From: JALYNX01 sp040902845
GTDB lineage: Bacteria; Actinomycetota; Acidimicrobiia; Spongiisociales; ZC4RG35
Length of the DNA stretch: 64,000 nucleotides
Direction of reading: 5' to 3'
Assembly (NCBI GenBank): GCA_040902845.1
Contig: JBBDWM010000041.1
Location: 1-64,000 of the forward strand
Shown here piece by piece: positions 16,396-25,697 of the stretch (position 1 is the first letter of the stretch; each line of letters starts with the position of its first letter). Under the pieces are notes generated by a model. The model was not told the DNA's origin, made no database searches, and was given only the letters and a program-made list of their open reading frames with translations. The position numbers and the translations under genes were made by a program.

Positions 16396-17331
16396 TCAGA
16401 CCTTCTCCAGCGTCCCCGTTGGCACCTCGGAGCCGACACCCTCCGACTCCCGGAGATGGCGGCTCAGACCGAGCATTGAGCCTAGGAACCCGGCCAGGAC
16501 CCCGAACAGGATGAACAACAGCCCCCAGCGGAGGAAGAAATCACTGGCAACATTGAATCGGAACAGCCCGAAATCGGAGAATGCATCCGAGAGCCGGGTC
16601 GCGGCAAGCCAAACAACGAATACCGCGGCACCGGCACCGAGTAGCCCTTCGATCATCCCCTCCAACAGGAACGGGATCCTGATGTACCAATTCGAGGCCC
16701 CGACCAGTCTCATGATCTCGACTTCGTCACGACGGGCGAAGATGGCCAGCCTGATCGTGTTGGCGATCAAGACCACTGCAGCCAGGCCCAAGACGACGGC
16801 CAACCCGATCCCCAACACCCTGAAGACATTGGACAGATTCTGTAATTGTTCGATGGACTCGGCGGCCGTGGTCACCTGACGAACCACCTGTTGTTGCTGC
16901 TCTAGTTTGAACCTGACCGACTGATTCAGCTCGGGCGCCACCAATTCGATCCGGATCGAGGCGGGGAGGATGGTGGGGTCGATGTCCAGTAACTCGTCCT
17001 GCCCGGCGAAGAGCTTCTGGTACTCGATCCAGGCTTGTGCCTTGTCCACGTAGGTGGCGTCCTCGACCTCTTCCCAGGTTCGCACCTCGGTCAACAACTG
17101 TTCATGGGCGTCGGTGGGGACTCCATTCGGCCCGGCGTCGTTGAGGAAAGCGATGACATGCACCCCCTCCTGCCATCCGGCGATCCAGCCAGAAAACACC
17201 TCGTTCGCCACTAACGCCGAAAAGGCCAGGCTCAGTGAGATGAAAACCGCGAGGACTGCACCGGCGACCACGAGGAGGTTTCGCCTCAAGTTGATGAGTG
17301 CCTCTCGAATCAAGAAGAAAAGGCGACTCAT
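16396..17331 (-). CDS. ftsX: FtsX, cell-division ABC transporter permease-like protein
   Basis: FtsX couples FtsE ATPase to periplasmic or extracellular cell-wall hydrolases during division. The 311 residues show one N-terminal transmembrane helix (about 20-45), a large extracellular loop (about 45-170) and three C-terminal helices, as in the family. The LVGASNWYIRIPFLLEG segment is the conserved region after TM2. The start overlaps ftsE by 4 bp. Confidence 0.95.
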   Translation of the reverse strand: MSRLFFLIREALINLRRNLLVVAGAVLAVFISLSLAFSALVANEVFSGWIAGWQEGVHVIAFLNDAGPNGVPTDAHEQLLTEVRTWEEVEDATYVDKAQAWIEYQKLFAGQDELLDIDPTILPASIRIELVAPELNQSVRFKLEQQQQVVRQVTTAAESIEQLQNLSNVFRVLGIGLAVVLGLAAVVLIANTIRLAIFARRDEVEIMRLVGASNWYIRIPFLLEGMIEGLLGAGAAVFVVWLAATRLSDAFSDFGLFRFNVASDFFLRWGLLFILFGVLAGFLGSMLGLSRHLRESEGVGSEVPTGTLEKV

Positions 17332-18017
17332 TCCGGCACTCGTTCGTAGCGGCCGGCCTCCTCGTCACGCATGACGCGACCGTGGTCGAGAGCCACGACA
17401 CGACGTTGCATGGCGTCGACGATGGCGTGGTCGTGAGTGGCCATGACGATGGTGGTCCCTGTCCGATTAATCCGGTCGAGGAGCTTCATGATGCCCACCG
17501 AGGTCTTGGGGTCGAGGTTTCCGGTCGGCTCATCGCAGAGCATTATCGGTGGTCGGTTGACGAAAGCCCTGGCAACCGAGACCCGCTGCTGTTCGCCACC
17601 GGAGAGCTGCTTGGGATAGCGGGCGCCCTTGTCCGACAACCCCACCAGATCGAGGACCTGCTCCACCTGGGGTGCAATCACGGAGCGCGGTCGCCCGAGA
17701 ACTTCCAGGGCAAAGGCAACGTTCTCGCTCACGGTCTTGTTCGGGAGCAACTTGTAGTCCTGAAACACCGTGCCAACCGAGCGTCGCAGGAACGGGATCT
17801 TCCATTTCGGAAGCGTGGTGATGTCCTTGCCCGCGACCCAGATCTTTCCCCGCGTGACCGGCTCGTCACGCAGCATGAGCCGGATCAACGTGGATTTGCC
17901 CGAGCCCGACGGCCCAACGAGAAAGGTGAACTCACCTTTTTGCATCTCGATTGAGACGTCGTGGGCGGCGATGGTGCCGCCTTCGTAGACCTTGGTGACG
18001 TTTTCGAGTCGGATCAT
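17328..18017 (-). CDS. ftsE: FtsE, cell-division ATP-binding protein
   Basis: This is the ABC-type ATPase partner of FtsX. The 229 residues include Walker A GPSGSGKST at 35-43, Q-loop, the signature LSGGEQQRV near 139-147 and Walker B MLCDEPTGNLD near 161-171, with His switch in MATHDH. It is encoded just before ftsX with ATGA overlap, and prfB lies upstream, the conserved actinobacterial order prfB-ftsE-ftsX-smpB. Confidence 0.96.
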   Translation of the reverse strand: MIRLENVTKVYEGGTIAAHDVSIEMQKGEFTFLVGPSGSGKSTLIRLMLRDEPVTRGKIWVAGKDITTLPKWKIPFLRRSVGTVFQDYKLLPNKTVSENVAFALEVLGRPRSVIAPQVEQVLDLVGLSDKGARYPKQLSGGEQQRVSVARAFVNRPPIMLCDEPTGNLDPKTSVGIMKLLDRINRTGTTIVMATHDHAIVDAMQRRVVALDHGRVMRDEEAGRYERVPE

Positions 18018-18089
18018 GGGATCAGGGGAAGTCTCGCAGCCTTCCGGCTCCAGCCGCAGGAACCGAGGACGGTACCGCCGCAGGCTCCA

Positions 18090-19223
18090 TTAGGTGGAAT
18101 CAGGTGAGGCCTCATGGCGGGCCCGACGCCATCGGAGGTAGGCCTCCACAAAAGGCAAAACGTCACCGTCGAGTACGCCCTGGATGTTCCCCACCTCGTG
18201 CTTGGTGCGAAGGTCCTTCACCTGCTGATAGGGCTGGAGCACGTAGGAGCGGATTTGTCGCCCCCAGGCCGCCTCACCCTTGTCGCCACGGATTTCGTTG
18301 AGATGGTCGATCCTCTCCTGACGCGCCCGCTGCGCCAGCTTCGACTGGAGCATGGCCATGGCCCTGGCCTTGTTCTGGAGTTGGGACCTCTCGTTCTGAC
18401 ATTGGACGACGATCCCGGTTGGGAGGTGGGTGATGCGCACCGCCGAGTCCGTCGTGTTCACATGCTGGCCACCAGCGCCCTGGGACCGGTAGGTGTCGAT
18501 GCGGATGTCGTCTTCGTCGACCTCGACCTTCGCCTGGTCCCCCAGGTCAGGCACCACGTCAACCCCGGCGAACGAAGTCTGGCGACGGGAGTTTGCGTCG
18601 AATGGGCTGATCCGCACCAAACGGTGCACCCCGCGCTCGCTCTCCAAGGTCCCGTAGGCGCGGTCACCCTTGACCGTGAACGTGGCGGATTTGATCCCGG
18701 CTTCCTCGCCCTCGGTCACCTCTTCGACCGTCACCGAGAAACCAGAGTCGGTCAGAAACCGCTGGTACATCCGGGCCAGCATGTCGGCCCAGTCCTGAGC
18801 GTCGACCCCTCCGGCACCGGCATGGACGCTGAGGATGGCGTCTTCGTCGTCGTACTCGTCGAAGAACAACGACTCCAACTCGAGTTTGTCGAGGTCAGCG
18901 GACACTTGTGCGAGCTCGTCAATCGCCTCGGTCCGAGATGCCAGGTCATCGGCTTCGTGGGCCATGTCGAGCAGCACCTCTGCATCGTCGAGCTTGGCCG
19001 AAAGACCTCCGACCAAGTCGAAGAGGCCCTCGTACCTGGCCAGACGGCGGCTGACTGTTCGCGCCCGATTGGGGTCGTCCCATAGAGCGGGGGACGACGC
19101 CTGCTCCCGAAGCTCGGCCAGCTCTTGTTCCTTGGTCTCGAGATCGAGAAAGCCCCGAGCCTCCACCAGGCGTTTGCGCAGGTCGGCGACCGCATCTTTG
19201 GGATCAGAGAATTCGATGCTCAT
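18090..19223 (-). CDS. prfB: Peptide chain release factor 2
   Basis: RF2 recognises UAA and UGA and triggers peptide release. The 377 residues have SPF at 206-208 (stop-codon recognition) and the GGQ catalytic tripeptide at 251-253. The reading frame is continuous, so there is no programmed +1 frameshift of the E. coli type. The ATG at 19223 is immediately preceded by a 7-bp repeat array, so no Shine-Dalgarno is visible and this start is noteworthy. The protein begins MSIEFSDPK, which is normal for the family. Confidence 0.95.
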   Translation of the reverse strand: MSIEFSDPKDAVADLRKRLVEARGFLDLETKEQELAELREQASSPALWDDPNRARTVSRRLARYEGLFDLVGGLSAKLDDAEVLLDMAHEADDLASRTEAIDELAQVSADLDKLELESLFFDEYDDEDAILSVHAGAGGVDAQDWADMLARMYQRFLTDSGFSVTVEEVTEGEEAGIKSATFTVKGDRAYGTLESERGVHRLVRISPFDANSRRQTSFAGVDVVPDLGDQAKVEVDEDDIRIDTYRSQGAGGQHVNTTDSAVRITHLPTGIVVQCQNERSQLQNKARAMAMLQSKLAQRARQERIDHLNEIRGDKGEAAWGRQIRSYVLQPYQQVKDLRTKHEVGNIQGVLDGDVLPFVEAYLRWRRARHEASPDST

Positions 19224-19251
19224 ACGGTTAACGGTGAACGGTCAACGGGCC
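19224..19251. repeat. Heptamer array 1 (acggtta-type)
   Basis: Four 7-bp units (acggtta, acggtga, acggtca, acgggcc) fill the gap between the secA stop and the prfB start. The first unit touches the prfB ATG. It is a short member of the repeat family also found at 23237, 23419, 37106, 50506 and 51019. Confidence 0.75.
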
Positions 19252-19255
19252 GCCA

Positions 19256-21865
19256 CTAGGCAGCCCCGTGGCAGCGCTTGAATTTCAAGCCCGAGCCACA
19301 GGGACAGGGATCGTTGCGACCCACCTTGTCCGAAGTGGCCTGCTTCACCGGCCCGCCAGTGCTCAGCGGAGCGACTCTCTGCGGTTCGGTCTTGGGTTTG
19401 GACAGCTCGACATGGAACAGGTACTTGACCGCATCCCGCTTCACCGAGTCGACCATCTCGGTGAACATGTCGTAGCCCTCACGCTGGTACTCGGAGAGCG
19501 GGTCGCGCTGCCCCATAGCCCGCAGCCCGATCCCGGCCCTCAGGTAGTCCATCTCCGAGAGATGCTCCCGCCATTTGTTGTCGATGACCGAAAGCATCAC
19601 GGAGCGCTCCACTTGACGCAGGATGTCGACGCCGAGATCTTCCTCCCGCTTCTCATAGGCCCGGGCCCCCTCCTCGACCGCGAATTCGACCACATCGTCG
19701 ACTGACGGTGTCTCCTCGAAGCTCGATCTTTCGATCGAGGTTGGGTGGTACTGGCCGAGCTCCAATTGCAGTGATCCCCAGTCCCATTCGTTGCGGGGGA
19801 TTTCGGGGCTGAAGGCAGTCTCCACCGTCTCGCTGATCACGGTCTCGATCCAGTCCCCGATCAGGTCGTCTCCGGCGGTTCCCTCGAGGATCGACCGTCT
19901 CCAGTCGTAGATCACTTCACGCTGGCGGTTCATCACCTCGTCGTATTTGAGGACGTTCTTGCGAATCTCGAAGTTCTGGGACTCAACCTGGCGCTGCGCC
20001 CGCTCTATGGCTTTGCTGACCATCTTCGCCTCGATCGGCTGATCCTCTGGCAGCTTCAGTCGGTCCATGACGCTGGTGACCCACTCCCCCTGGAAACGCC
20101 GCATCAGCTCGTCTTCGAGGGAGAGGTAGAACCGGGACTCGCCGGGGTCTCCTTGACGGCCGGATCGCCCACGCAACTGGTTGTCGATGCGTCGCGATTC
20201 GTGACGCTCGGTCCCCACAACGTAGAGCCCACCGGCCTCGATCACCTTCACCTTGTCGGGGACGATCTGGAGCTCGAACTCGTCGGCGAGCTTCTTCTCG
20301 AGGTCTGAATACGAAGGATCGTCCTGGCCTATCCCACGTCTCTTCAGCTCGGTGCGGGCCATCCCGTCGGGATTGCCTCCGAGCATGATGTCGACCCCGC
20401 GACCTGCCATGTTGGTGGCAACCGTCACCGCAGCCGGACGCCCGGCCTGGGCAATGATGTCCGCCTCCCTTGAGTGCTGCTTGGCGTTGAGCACCTCGTG
20501 CTTGATCCCTCTCCGTTCGAGCAGCCGGGACAGTTTTTCGGACTTCTCGATGGACACGGTTCCCAGGAGAACGGGTTGGCCGTGCTCGTTGCGATCGGCC
20601 ACATCAGCCACCACCGCCTCGTATTTGCCATCTTCGCCCTTGTAGACGAGGTCCCCCTCGTCGGCGCGATCAACAGGTGCGTTGGTGGGGATGGCCAGGA
20701 CCTCGAGCCCGTAGATCTGCGCCAGCTCGGCCGCCTCGGTCTCGGCGGTTCCGGTCATTCCTGCCAGCTTCTCGTAGAGCCGGAAGTAGTTCTGGAGGGT
20801 GATGGTGGCGAGGGTCTGATTCTCCTCCTTGACCGCCACGCCTTCTTTGGCCTCGATTGCTTGGTGGAGACCCTCGGAATAGCGGCGACCTTCGAGTACG
20901 CGGCCCGTGAACTCGTCGACGATCTTGACCTCGCCGTGGTCGATCAGATAGTCGACATCCCGTAGATAGAGCTCTTTGGCCTTGAGGGCGGCTTCGAGAT
21001 GATGGACGAAGTCGACCGCAGCATGGTCGAAGAGGTTCTCGACTCCGAGCATCTGCTCGACAAGAGTCACACCATCCTCCGTGGTCAGGACCTGACGTTT
21101 GCGCTCGTCGACCTGGTAATCCCGGTCCTTCTGGAGTCGGTTGGCGAGCTTGGCAAAATCCCGATACCACCTTGCACTGTCCGAGACCCGCCCCGAGATG
21201 ATGAGAGGGGTTCGGGCCTCGTCGATGAGGATCGAATCCACTTCGTCGACAATGGCGTAGGGGTGACCACGCTGCACCCGGTCGCTTGCCCTCATCGCCA
21301 TGTTGTCCCGCAGATAATCGAAGCCGAGCTCGTTGTTGGTCCCGTACGTGATGTCAGAGGCATAGGCCGGGTGACGGTCGGAGGGGGTCATCGAGGTCTG
21401 GATGAGACCGACCGTCAGACCCAGGAAACGATAGATGGCACCCATCCAGTCGGCGTCGCGAGAGGCCAGGTAGTCGTTGACGGTCACCATGTGCACGCCC
21501 TTGCCCGTGAGCGCATTCAGATACGCCGGCATGGTGGAGACAAGGGTCTTGCCTTCGCCGGTCTTCATCTCGGCAACCATCCCCTTGTGGAGGGCGGCGG
21601 CTCCGACCACCTGCACGTCGAAATGGCGCTGGCCGAGGACCCGCTTGGCGGCCTCACGGACGACTGCAAACGCCTCTGGCTGAAGGTCTTCGAGAGATGC
21701 TCCGGCATCCAGACGCTCTTTGAATTCTGTTGTCTTGGACTCGAGCTCTTCGTCCGAGAGGGCTTCGAAGACGGGCTCCAGATGGTTCACGGCTGTGGTG
21801 ATCCCCTGGAATTCCCTGAGTGTCTTGCCCTCCCCGGCACGAAGAACCTTGGACAGGATTGGCAT
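19256..21865 (-). CDS. secA: SecA, preprotein translocase ATPase
   Basis: SecA drives secretion through SecYEG. The 869-residue protein has Walker A MKTGEGKT at 100-107, DEVDSILIDEARTPLI, the second nucleotide fold (TNMAGRGVDI and RGRSGRQGDPGES) and a C-terminal zinc finger CPCGSGLKFKRCH. The start MPILSKVLRAGE is the usual one. It is likely the housekeeping SecA1; no SecA2 is in the window. The secreted proteins at the window ends depend on this pathway. Confidence 0.97.
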   Translation of the reverse strand: MPILSKVLRAGEGKTLREFQGITTAVNHLEPVFEALSDEELESKTTEFKERLDAGASLEDLQPEAFAVVREAAKRVLGQRHFDVQVVGAAALHKGMVAEMKTGEGKTLVSTMPAYLNALTGKGVHMVTVNDYLASRDADWMGAIYRFLGLTVGLIQTSMTPSDRHPAYASDITYGTNNELGFDYLRDNMAMRASDRVQRGHPYAIVDEVDSILIDEARTPLIISGRVSDSARWYRDFAKLANRLQKDRDYQVDERKRQVLTTEDGVTLVEQMLGVENLFDHAAVDFVHHLEAALKAKELYLRDVDYLIDHGEVKIVDEFTGRVLEGRRYSEGLHQAIEAKEGVAVKEENQTLATITLQNYFRLYEKLAGMTGTAETEAAELAQIYGLEVLAIPTNAPVDRADEGDLVYKGEDGKYEAVVADVADRNEHGQPVLLGTVSIEKSEKLSRLLERRGIKHEVLNAKQHSREADIIAQAGRPAAVTVATNMAGRGVDIMLGGNPDGMARTELKRRGIGQDDPSYSDLEKKLADEFELQIVPDKVKVIEAGGLYVVGTERHESRRIDNQLRGRSGRQGDPGESRFYLSLEDELMRRFQGEWVTSVMDRLKLPEDQPIEAKMVSKAIERAQRQVESQNFEIRKNVLKYDEVMNRQREVIYDWRRSILEGTAGDDLIGDWIETVISETVETAFSPEIPRNEWDWGSLQLELGQYHPTSIERSSFEETPSVDDVVEFAVEEGARAYEKREEDLGVDILRQVERSVMLSVIDNKWREHLSEMDYLRAGIGLRAMGQRDPLSEYQREGYDMFTEMVDSVKRDAVKYLFHVELSKPKTEPQRVAPLSTGGPVKQATSDKVGRNDPCPCGSGLKFKRCHGAA

Positions 21866-21881
21866 TAGGTCCCCATGTTAC

Positions 21882-21905
21882 AAGTGGGTGTGATTTGACC
21901 CACTT
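21882..21905. terminator. Hairpin between the LuxR-type regulator gene and secA
   Basis: An 8-bp stem (aagtgggt at 21882-21889 with acccactt at 21898-21905) lies between two co-directional minus-strand genes. It can terminate the regulator transcript or form in the secA leader. There is no T-run. Confidence 0.35.
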
Positions 21906-21917
21906 CGCGCGTTGAGG

Positions 21918-22568
21918 TCAACGGACGTCGATCAGGCCTTCTCGCTGGGCCCAGGTAACCGCCTCGAATCGAGACCGAAGGCCGAGCTTGTCGAGGACAT
22001 TGCGCACATGGTTGCGAACGGTGTTCTCGGAGATGAAAAGCTGCTCGGCGATCTCCCTGGAGGTCTTCCCGTTCCCCACCAGTCCCAAGATCTCCAGCTC
22101 CCGCCCGGTGAGCTCGGGAGCCCGGGAACTCATCGTCCCGCTGTGACGGAGCAGGTCTCGCAAGGCGGTGAAGAGCTTGCCCCCCATCGCAGGAGAAACC
22201 GCGGCCCCACCTTCGAGCACGTCGTGCATTGCCGCGACTAGCCGTGGAAGTGGGGTGTCCTTGGTCATATAACCCGACGCCCCAGCCTTGACAGCCGCCA
22301 GCAGATCCTCGGCGGACTCGCTGGAGGTGAGGAGAACGACTTTGCTCCGAGGGCTCGCCTTGATGATGGTTCCCACGATTTCAAGGCCCGACATGCCGGG
22401 CATCAGGAGGTCGAGCATCACCAGGTCAGGCTGATGCTCCCTGGTGATGTCTATCCCTCGCATCGCGTCGGCGGCCACCGCTTTGACCTCGAAGCCCTCC
22501 TGGAAAAAGGCGGCCCTCAAGGCCTCGCGGAAGAGCTCGGCGTCGTCGACTATGACTACAGATGACAT
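21918..22568 (-). CDS. LuxR/NarL-type response regulator
   Basis: The 216 residues have a receiver domain (1-120) with acidic pair Asp8-Asp9, phosphoacceptor Asp53 (LVMLDLLMPGMSG), Thr/Ser at TSSES and Lys in TKD. The C-terminal LuxR HTH (about 150-210) starts ELTGRELEILGLVGNGKTSREIAEQLFISENTVRNHV. No histidine kinase gene is adjacent, so its signal is unknown. It ends 52 bp before the secA start. Confidence 0.9.
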   Translation of the reverse strand: MSSVVIVDDAELFREALRAAFFQEGFEVKAVAADAMRGIDITREHQPDLVMLDLLMPGMSGLEIVGTIIKASPRSKVVLLTSSESAEDLLAAVKAGASGYMTKDTPLPRLVAAMHDVLEGGAAVSPAMGGKLFTALRDLLRHSGTMSSRAPELTGRELEILGLVGNGKTSREIAEQLFISENTVRNHVRNVLDKLGLRSRFEAVTWAQREGLIDVR

Positions 22569-22604
22569 TTTGATTGATACCGATCCTGGCTGTTGGCAAC
22601 GTCT

Positions 22605-23189
22605 TCAGATGTGATCGCGGGTCGGTGCCAGGAGACTAGACACCTGGGGTGCGGCGTTGGCGGACACCACCAGAGCCACGAGCTCGGGGCCGAGCAAACC
22701 TATCGCCGCCTCGATAGTCCTCCCTGTGGTGACCACGTCGTCAACCAACACGCAACGGGTCGCGGGCATCCTGGTGATCCGGAACGGCGCAACTGGTCTC
22801 GTGTGGTCGCCTCCTGCACGTCTTCGGGTATGTATCGGCGCGACGAGCGACTTCATGACCGGAACCCCGTTTGATTTCGCAAGACGTTCGGCCAGGACAA
22901 CGGCAGGATCGAGCCCGTATTTCAGCTGTCGGGTCCAGACCCGTGGCACAGGGACGATCGGCAATGGCGGTAGCGATGGTCCGAGCACCAGGGCCACCAG
23001 ATCTGCGTAGGCGGTCAATCCCCGGTATTTGAGCTGATGCACCAGGGCACGGGCCGGCCCGGAATGCTCGAATGCGGCCACGAGACGGATGCCCCCGCTC
23101 AATATCCGATCAGGAGCCGGCCGCATCAGCAACCGGCAAGACTCACAGAGCAGGGCCCGGGCCGGTCGAAAGCATGCCTGACAAATCAT
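22605..23189 (-). CDS. comF: ComF-family phosphoribosyltransferase-like protein
   Basis: The 194 residues begin with a zinc-binding CQAC...CESC motif and carry a PRTase fold with the PRPP-type loop VLVDDVVTTGRTIEAA near 148-163. ComF proteins act in DNA uptake in Firmicutes; in actinobacteria their role is not established. The internal segment HTRRRAGGDH is the usual QxxLxxxxR-type region. Its upstream side (23190-23446) carries a gene fragment and two heptamer arrays. Confidence 0.85.
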   Translation of the reverse strand: MICQACFRPARALLCESCRLLMRPAPDRILSGGIRLVAAFEHSGPARALVHQLKYRGLTAYADLVALVLGPSLPPLPIVPVPRVWTRQLKYGLDPAVVLAERLAKSNGVPVMKSLVAPIHTRRRAGGDHTRPVAPFRITRMPATRCVLVDDVVTTGRTIEAAIGLLGPELVALVVSANAAPQVSSLLAPTRDHI

Positions 23190-23236
23190 CCCGCCAAACG
23201 TACGTGACCGGAATGACAGATTCGATTTGCGACTGA

Positions 23237-23297
23237 CGTTTTCCGTTTTCCGTTTTCCGTTTTCCGTTCCGTATTGCGTATTGCGTATTGCGTATTG
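23237..23297. repeat. Heptamer array 2a (cgttttc and cgtattg units)
   Basis: Four copies of cgttttc (23237-23264) are followed by a 5-bp partial unit and four copies of cgtattg (23270-23297). The array ends exactly where a coding fragment (23297-23416) breaks off. Confidence 0.9.
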
Positions 23298-23416
23298 AGA
23301 CCGAAGTCGGGCTCGAAGCCCTGAGCCAGCGGGTCACGCAACCCTCGACCTCGCACCCGCCGTCCATCGGCCAGCACGACCACCCCGACCCCATCATTCC
23401 AAGTCACTCGATCCAT
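23297..23416 (-). pseudogene. Truncated N-terminal gene fragment
   Basis: A 40-codon stretch (start MDRVTWNDGVGVV, then LADGRRVRGRGLRDPL and EPDFGL) reads like the conserved start of a longer actinobacterial protein with W.DGVGVV.LPDGRRVRGR, which I associate with a protein-tyrosine-phosphatase-like family. The frame runs straight into heptamer array 2a, where it becomes repeated NTQYAIR and NGKRKTE units. The rest of the gene is gone. Family assignment is from memory and should be checked. Confidence 0.4.
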
Positions 23417-23418
23417 CC

Positions 23419-23446
23419 AACGGATAACGGTCAACGGAAAACGGAC
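23419..23446. repeat. Heptamer array 2b (aacggat-type units)
   Basis: Four units (aacggat, aacggtc, aacggaa, aacggac) end one base before the ahcY stop codon (23447-23449). Together with array 2a it brackets the truncated fragment. Confidence 0.8.
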
Positions 23447-24694
23447 TTACGTTCCCTCTCTCCACCCGGTCAAATACGCGACCTGCTCGTCGGTCAGGAC
23501 TTCGAGCCCACCGCCAAGATGCTCCAGCTTGATCCGGGCCACTTCCTTGTCGATCTCCGGGGGCAGGGTGTGGATGGCCGGCTCGAGCGTGTCCTGGTTC
23601 ATTATCAGATACTCGGCGGCAAGGGCCTGATTGGCGAAGCTCATGTCCATCACGTCGGCAGGATGACCCTCGGCGGCGCCGAGGTTGACCAGACGCCCTT
23701 CTGCGGCCACCAAGAGCCGCCGCCCGTCGGCCAGCTCGAATTCCTCGAGATTGGTGCGGATCTCACGCCGGGCCACCGACATTTGGGCTAGGGCGTCGAG
23801 CTCGATCTCGATATCGAAGTGCCCGGCATTGGCCAGGATCGCCCCGTCTTTCATCAACTCGAAATGATGACGGCGAATGACGTGCTTGTTGCCGGTGACG
23901 GTGATGAAGATGTCGCCTTCCCGAGCGGCATCGTCGGACGTCATGACTCGGTAGCCGTCCATGGAAGCTGTCAGGGCCCGCACCGGGTCGACTTCGACGA
24001 CGATGACCTTGGCGCCCATCCCGTCAGCCCGATTGGCTACACCGCGGCCGCAGTCGCCGTAGCCGACCACCACCATCGTGGAGCCGGCCAGCAGGACATT
24101 GGTCGCACGCAAGATGCCGTCGAGCGCCGACTGGCCCGTCCCGTAGTGGTTGTCAAAGAGGTGTTTCGTCGCAGAGTCGTTGACGGCGACCACCGGAACC
24201 CGCAATGTCCCTTCGGCAGCCATGGCCCGAAGCCGGATCACACCGGTTGTGGTCTCCTCGGTCGAACCGATCACCTGGATATCCCTGCGATCGGTGTGCA
24301 GGATCGTGGCGAGGTCGGCTCCGTCATCCATGGTGACGGCCGGAGCATGGTCGAGAACAGCATTGATGTGCTTGTAGTAGGTGTCGGAGTCTTCGCCTCG
24401 TATCGCAAACACCGAGATCCCGTCGGCTACCAGTGCCGCGGCCACATCGTCCTGGGTCGACAACGGGTTCGAGGCACAGAGAATCGGTTCGGCGCCGCCG
24501 TCTCGCAACGCCAACATCAGATTCGCTGTTTCGGCTGTCACGTGAAGGCACGCAGCCACGATGTGACCCTTGAGAGGTGTCTCTTTGACGAATCTTTCCC
24601 GGATCGTTGCCAGCACCGGCATGCGCCGGCCCGCCCAGGCAATCCTTCTGGCGCCGTACTCGGCCAGGTCGGGATTGGCGATGTCGTAGTTCAT
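23447..24694 (-). CDS. ahcY: S-adenosylhomocysteine hydrolase
   Basis: AhcY splits S-adenosylhomocysteine into adenosine and homocysteine with NAD as cofactor. The 415 residues contain LKGHIVAACLHVTAETANLM near 41-60, NDSATKHLFDNHYGTGQS and the NAD Rossmann motif VVVGYGDCGRGVA near 203-215. It lacks the roughly 40-residue insert of the longer bacterial and mammalian-type enzymes. It is followed on the minus strand by array 2b. The SIS isomerase gene lies 1 bp upstream. Confidence 0.96.
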   Translation of the reverse strand: MNYDIANPDLAEYGARRIAWAGRRMPVLATIRERFVKETPLKGHIVAACLHVTAETANLMLALRDGGAEPILCASNPLSTQDDVAAALVADGISVFAIRGEDSDTYYKHINAVLDHAPAVTMDDGADLATILHTDRRDIQVIGSTEETTTGVIRLRAMAAEGTLRVPVVAVNDSATKHLFDNHYGTGQSALDGILRATNVLLAGSTMVVVGYGDCGRGVANRADGMGAKVIVVEVDPVRALTASMDGYRVMTSDDAAREGDIFITVTGNKHVIRRHHFELMKDGAILANAGHFDIEIELDALAQMSVARREIRTNLEEFELADGRRLLVAAEGRLVNLGAAEGHPADVMDMSFANQALAAEYLIMNQDTLEPAIHTLPPEIDKEVARIKLEHLGGGLEVLTDEQVAYLTGWREGT

Positions 24695-24695
24695 C

Positions 24696-25697
24696 TCATA
24701 CCTCAGTCAGGAGTCTTTTCAGTTTTTCGATCGTGTCCACGGGGACCGGGTCCACGCCTGCAGTCTCGGCCAGCATCAGGGAGACCAGGTCGCCAACCAC
24801 CACTAGTGACATCAGCCGTGCGAGGGGAGTCTCACCTTCCGCAGCCACTTCGGCAACCCAGGGGACGGCACCCTGCGTGAGCGCCCGGGAATGGGCGAGC
24901 CGGTCCTTCACTCTCGGATGATCGGTGGCATCCGTCAGCGCCACCACCCCGAGATGCCGATTGGTGAGCTGGGGCATCGCCTCCCACCCCACCAGCTCGT
25001 TGTGATCGAGCTCAGGGAGGACCGACCACCACGAAGGTGTCTTGGCGTTCTCGTTGATCTGCGTCTTCCAGCGCTGGGCGGCAGCCCCGCTGAGAGGGCC
25101 ACCGCCATAGATGATCGGGATCCGCCCGGCGAGACCTTGGGCGATGTCGGCGGCCAACAACCAGCTCGGGCTCCCCTCTGTCGTCGCCCGGTCGGCGGCG
25201 TCGCCGGCCTCCAACAGAGCAGAGCCCTGATCGGGGATCACCCCGGCGGCGGAGACAACACGAGCCACAGCTCCGAACAGATAGCCAACGGCCGCCCGCG
25301 GCTGGATTCCACCAGGGACAGCGATCGTCGGCCATCCGTTTTCACCGGTGATCCGATCCAGCTCCCCTCCGGTGGTGAGAGTCACAATCGGGATATCGGT
25401 CCCGGACGCCGCACCCACGATGTCGAGGGTCTCCTCGGTGTTACCTGAGAACGAGATGGCGATCAACAGTGGCTTGCGGTCCAGCGCCCAACCGGGGAGG
25501 GGCCCGTAGCCCTTGTGCACGGCAACCCGACCCTGCCCGGGAGACGCCAGGGCTGCGACGAAGTCGCCCGCTATGCCGGATCCGCCCATCCCCGCGACCA
25601 GGATGTCCGTTGCCGAAGGGATCGGGGGCAGTTCAATATCGCGGGCCCATCGCAGCTGATCCCCAAGGGTGCGGATCTGACTCAGCATGTCACTCAT
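24696..25697 (-). CDS. Bifunctional phosphoglucose/phosphomannose isomerase (SIS family)
   Basis: The 333-residue protein has two SIS domains with GMGGSGIAGDFV near 35-46, AISFSGNTEETL near 88-99 and a C-terminal LTEV region. It interconverts fructose-6-P with glucose-6-P or mannose-6-P, supplying precursors for envelope glycans. The start overlaps the Trm112-like gene by 8 bp. With manB and the Trm112-like protein it forms a conserved actinobacterial block. Confidence 0.9.
   Translation of the reverse strand: MSDMLSQIRTLGDQLRWARDIELPPIPSATDILVAGMGGSGIAGDFVAALASPGQGRVAVHKGYGPLPGWALDRKPLLIAISFSGNTEETLDIVGAASGTDIPIVTLTTGGELDRITGENGWPTIAVPGGIQPRAAVGYLFGAVARVVSAAGVIPDQGSALLEAGDAADRATTEGSPSWLLAADIAQGLAGRIPIIYGGGPLSGAAAQRWKTQINENAKTPSWWSVLPELDHNELVGWEAMPQLTNRHLGVVALTDATDHPRVKDRLAHSRALTQGAVPWVAEVAAEGETPLARLMSLVVVGDLVSLMLAETAGVDPVPVDTIEKLKRLLTEV

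Noticed and set aside
18090..19223. Programmed frameshift in prfB
   Set aside because: The frame is continuous through the usual shift region and the SPF and GGQ motifs are in one frame.
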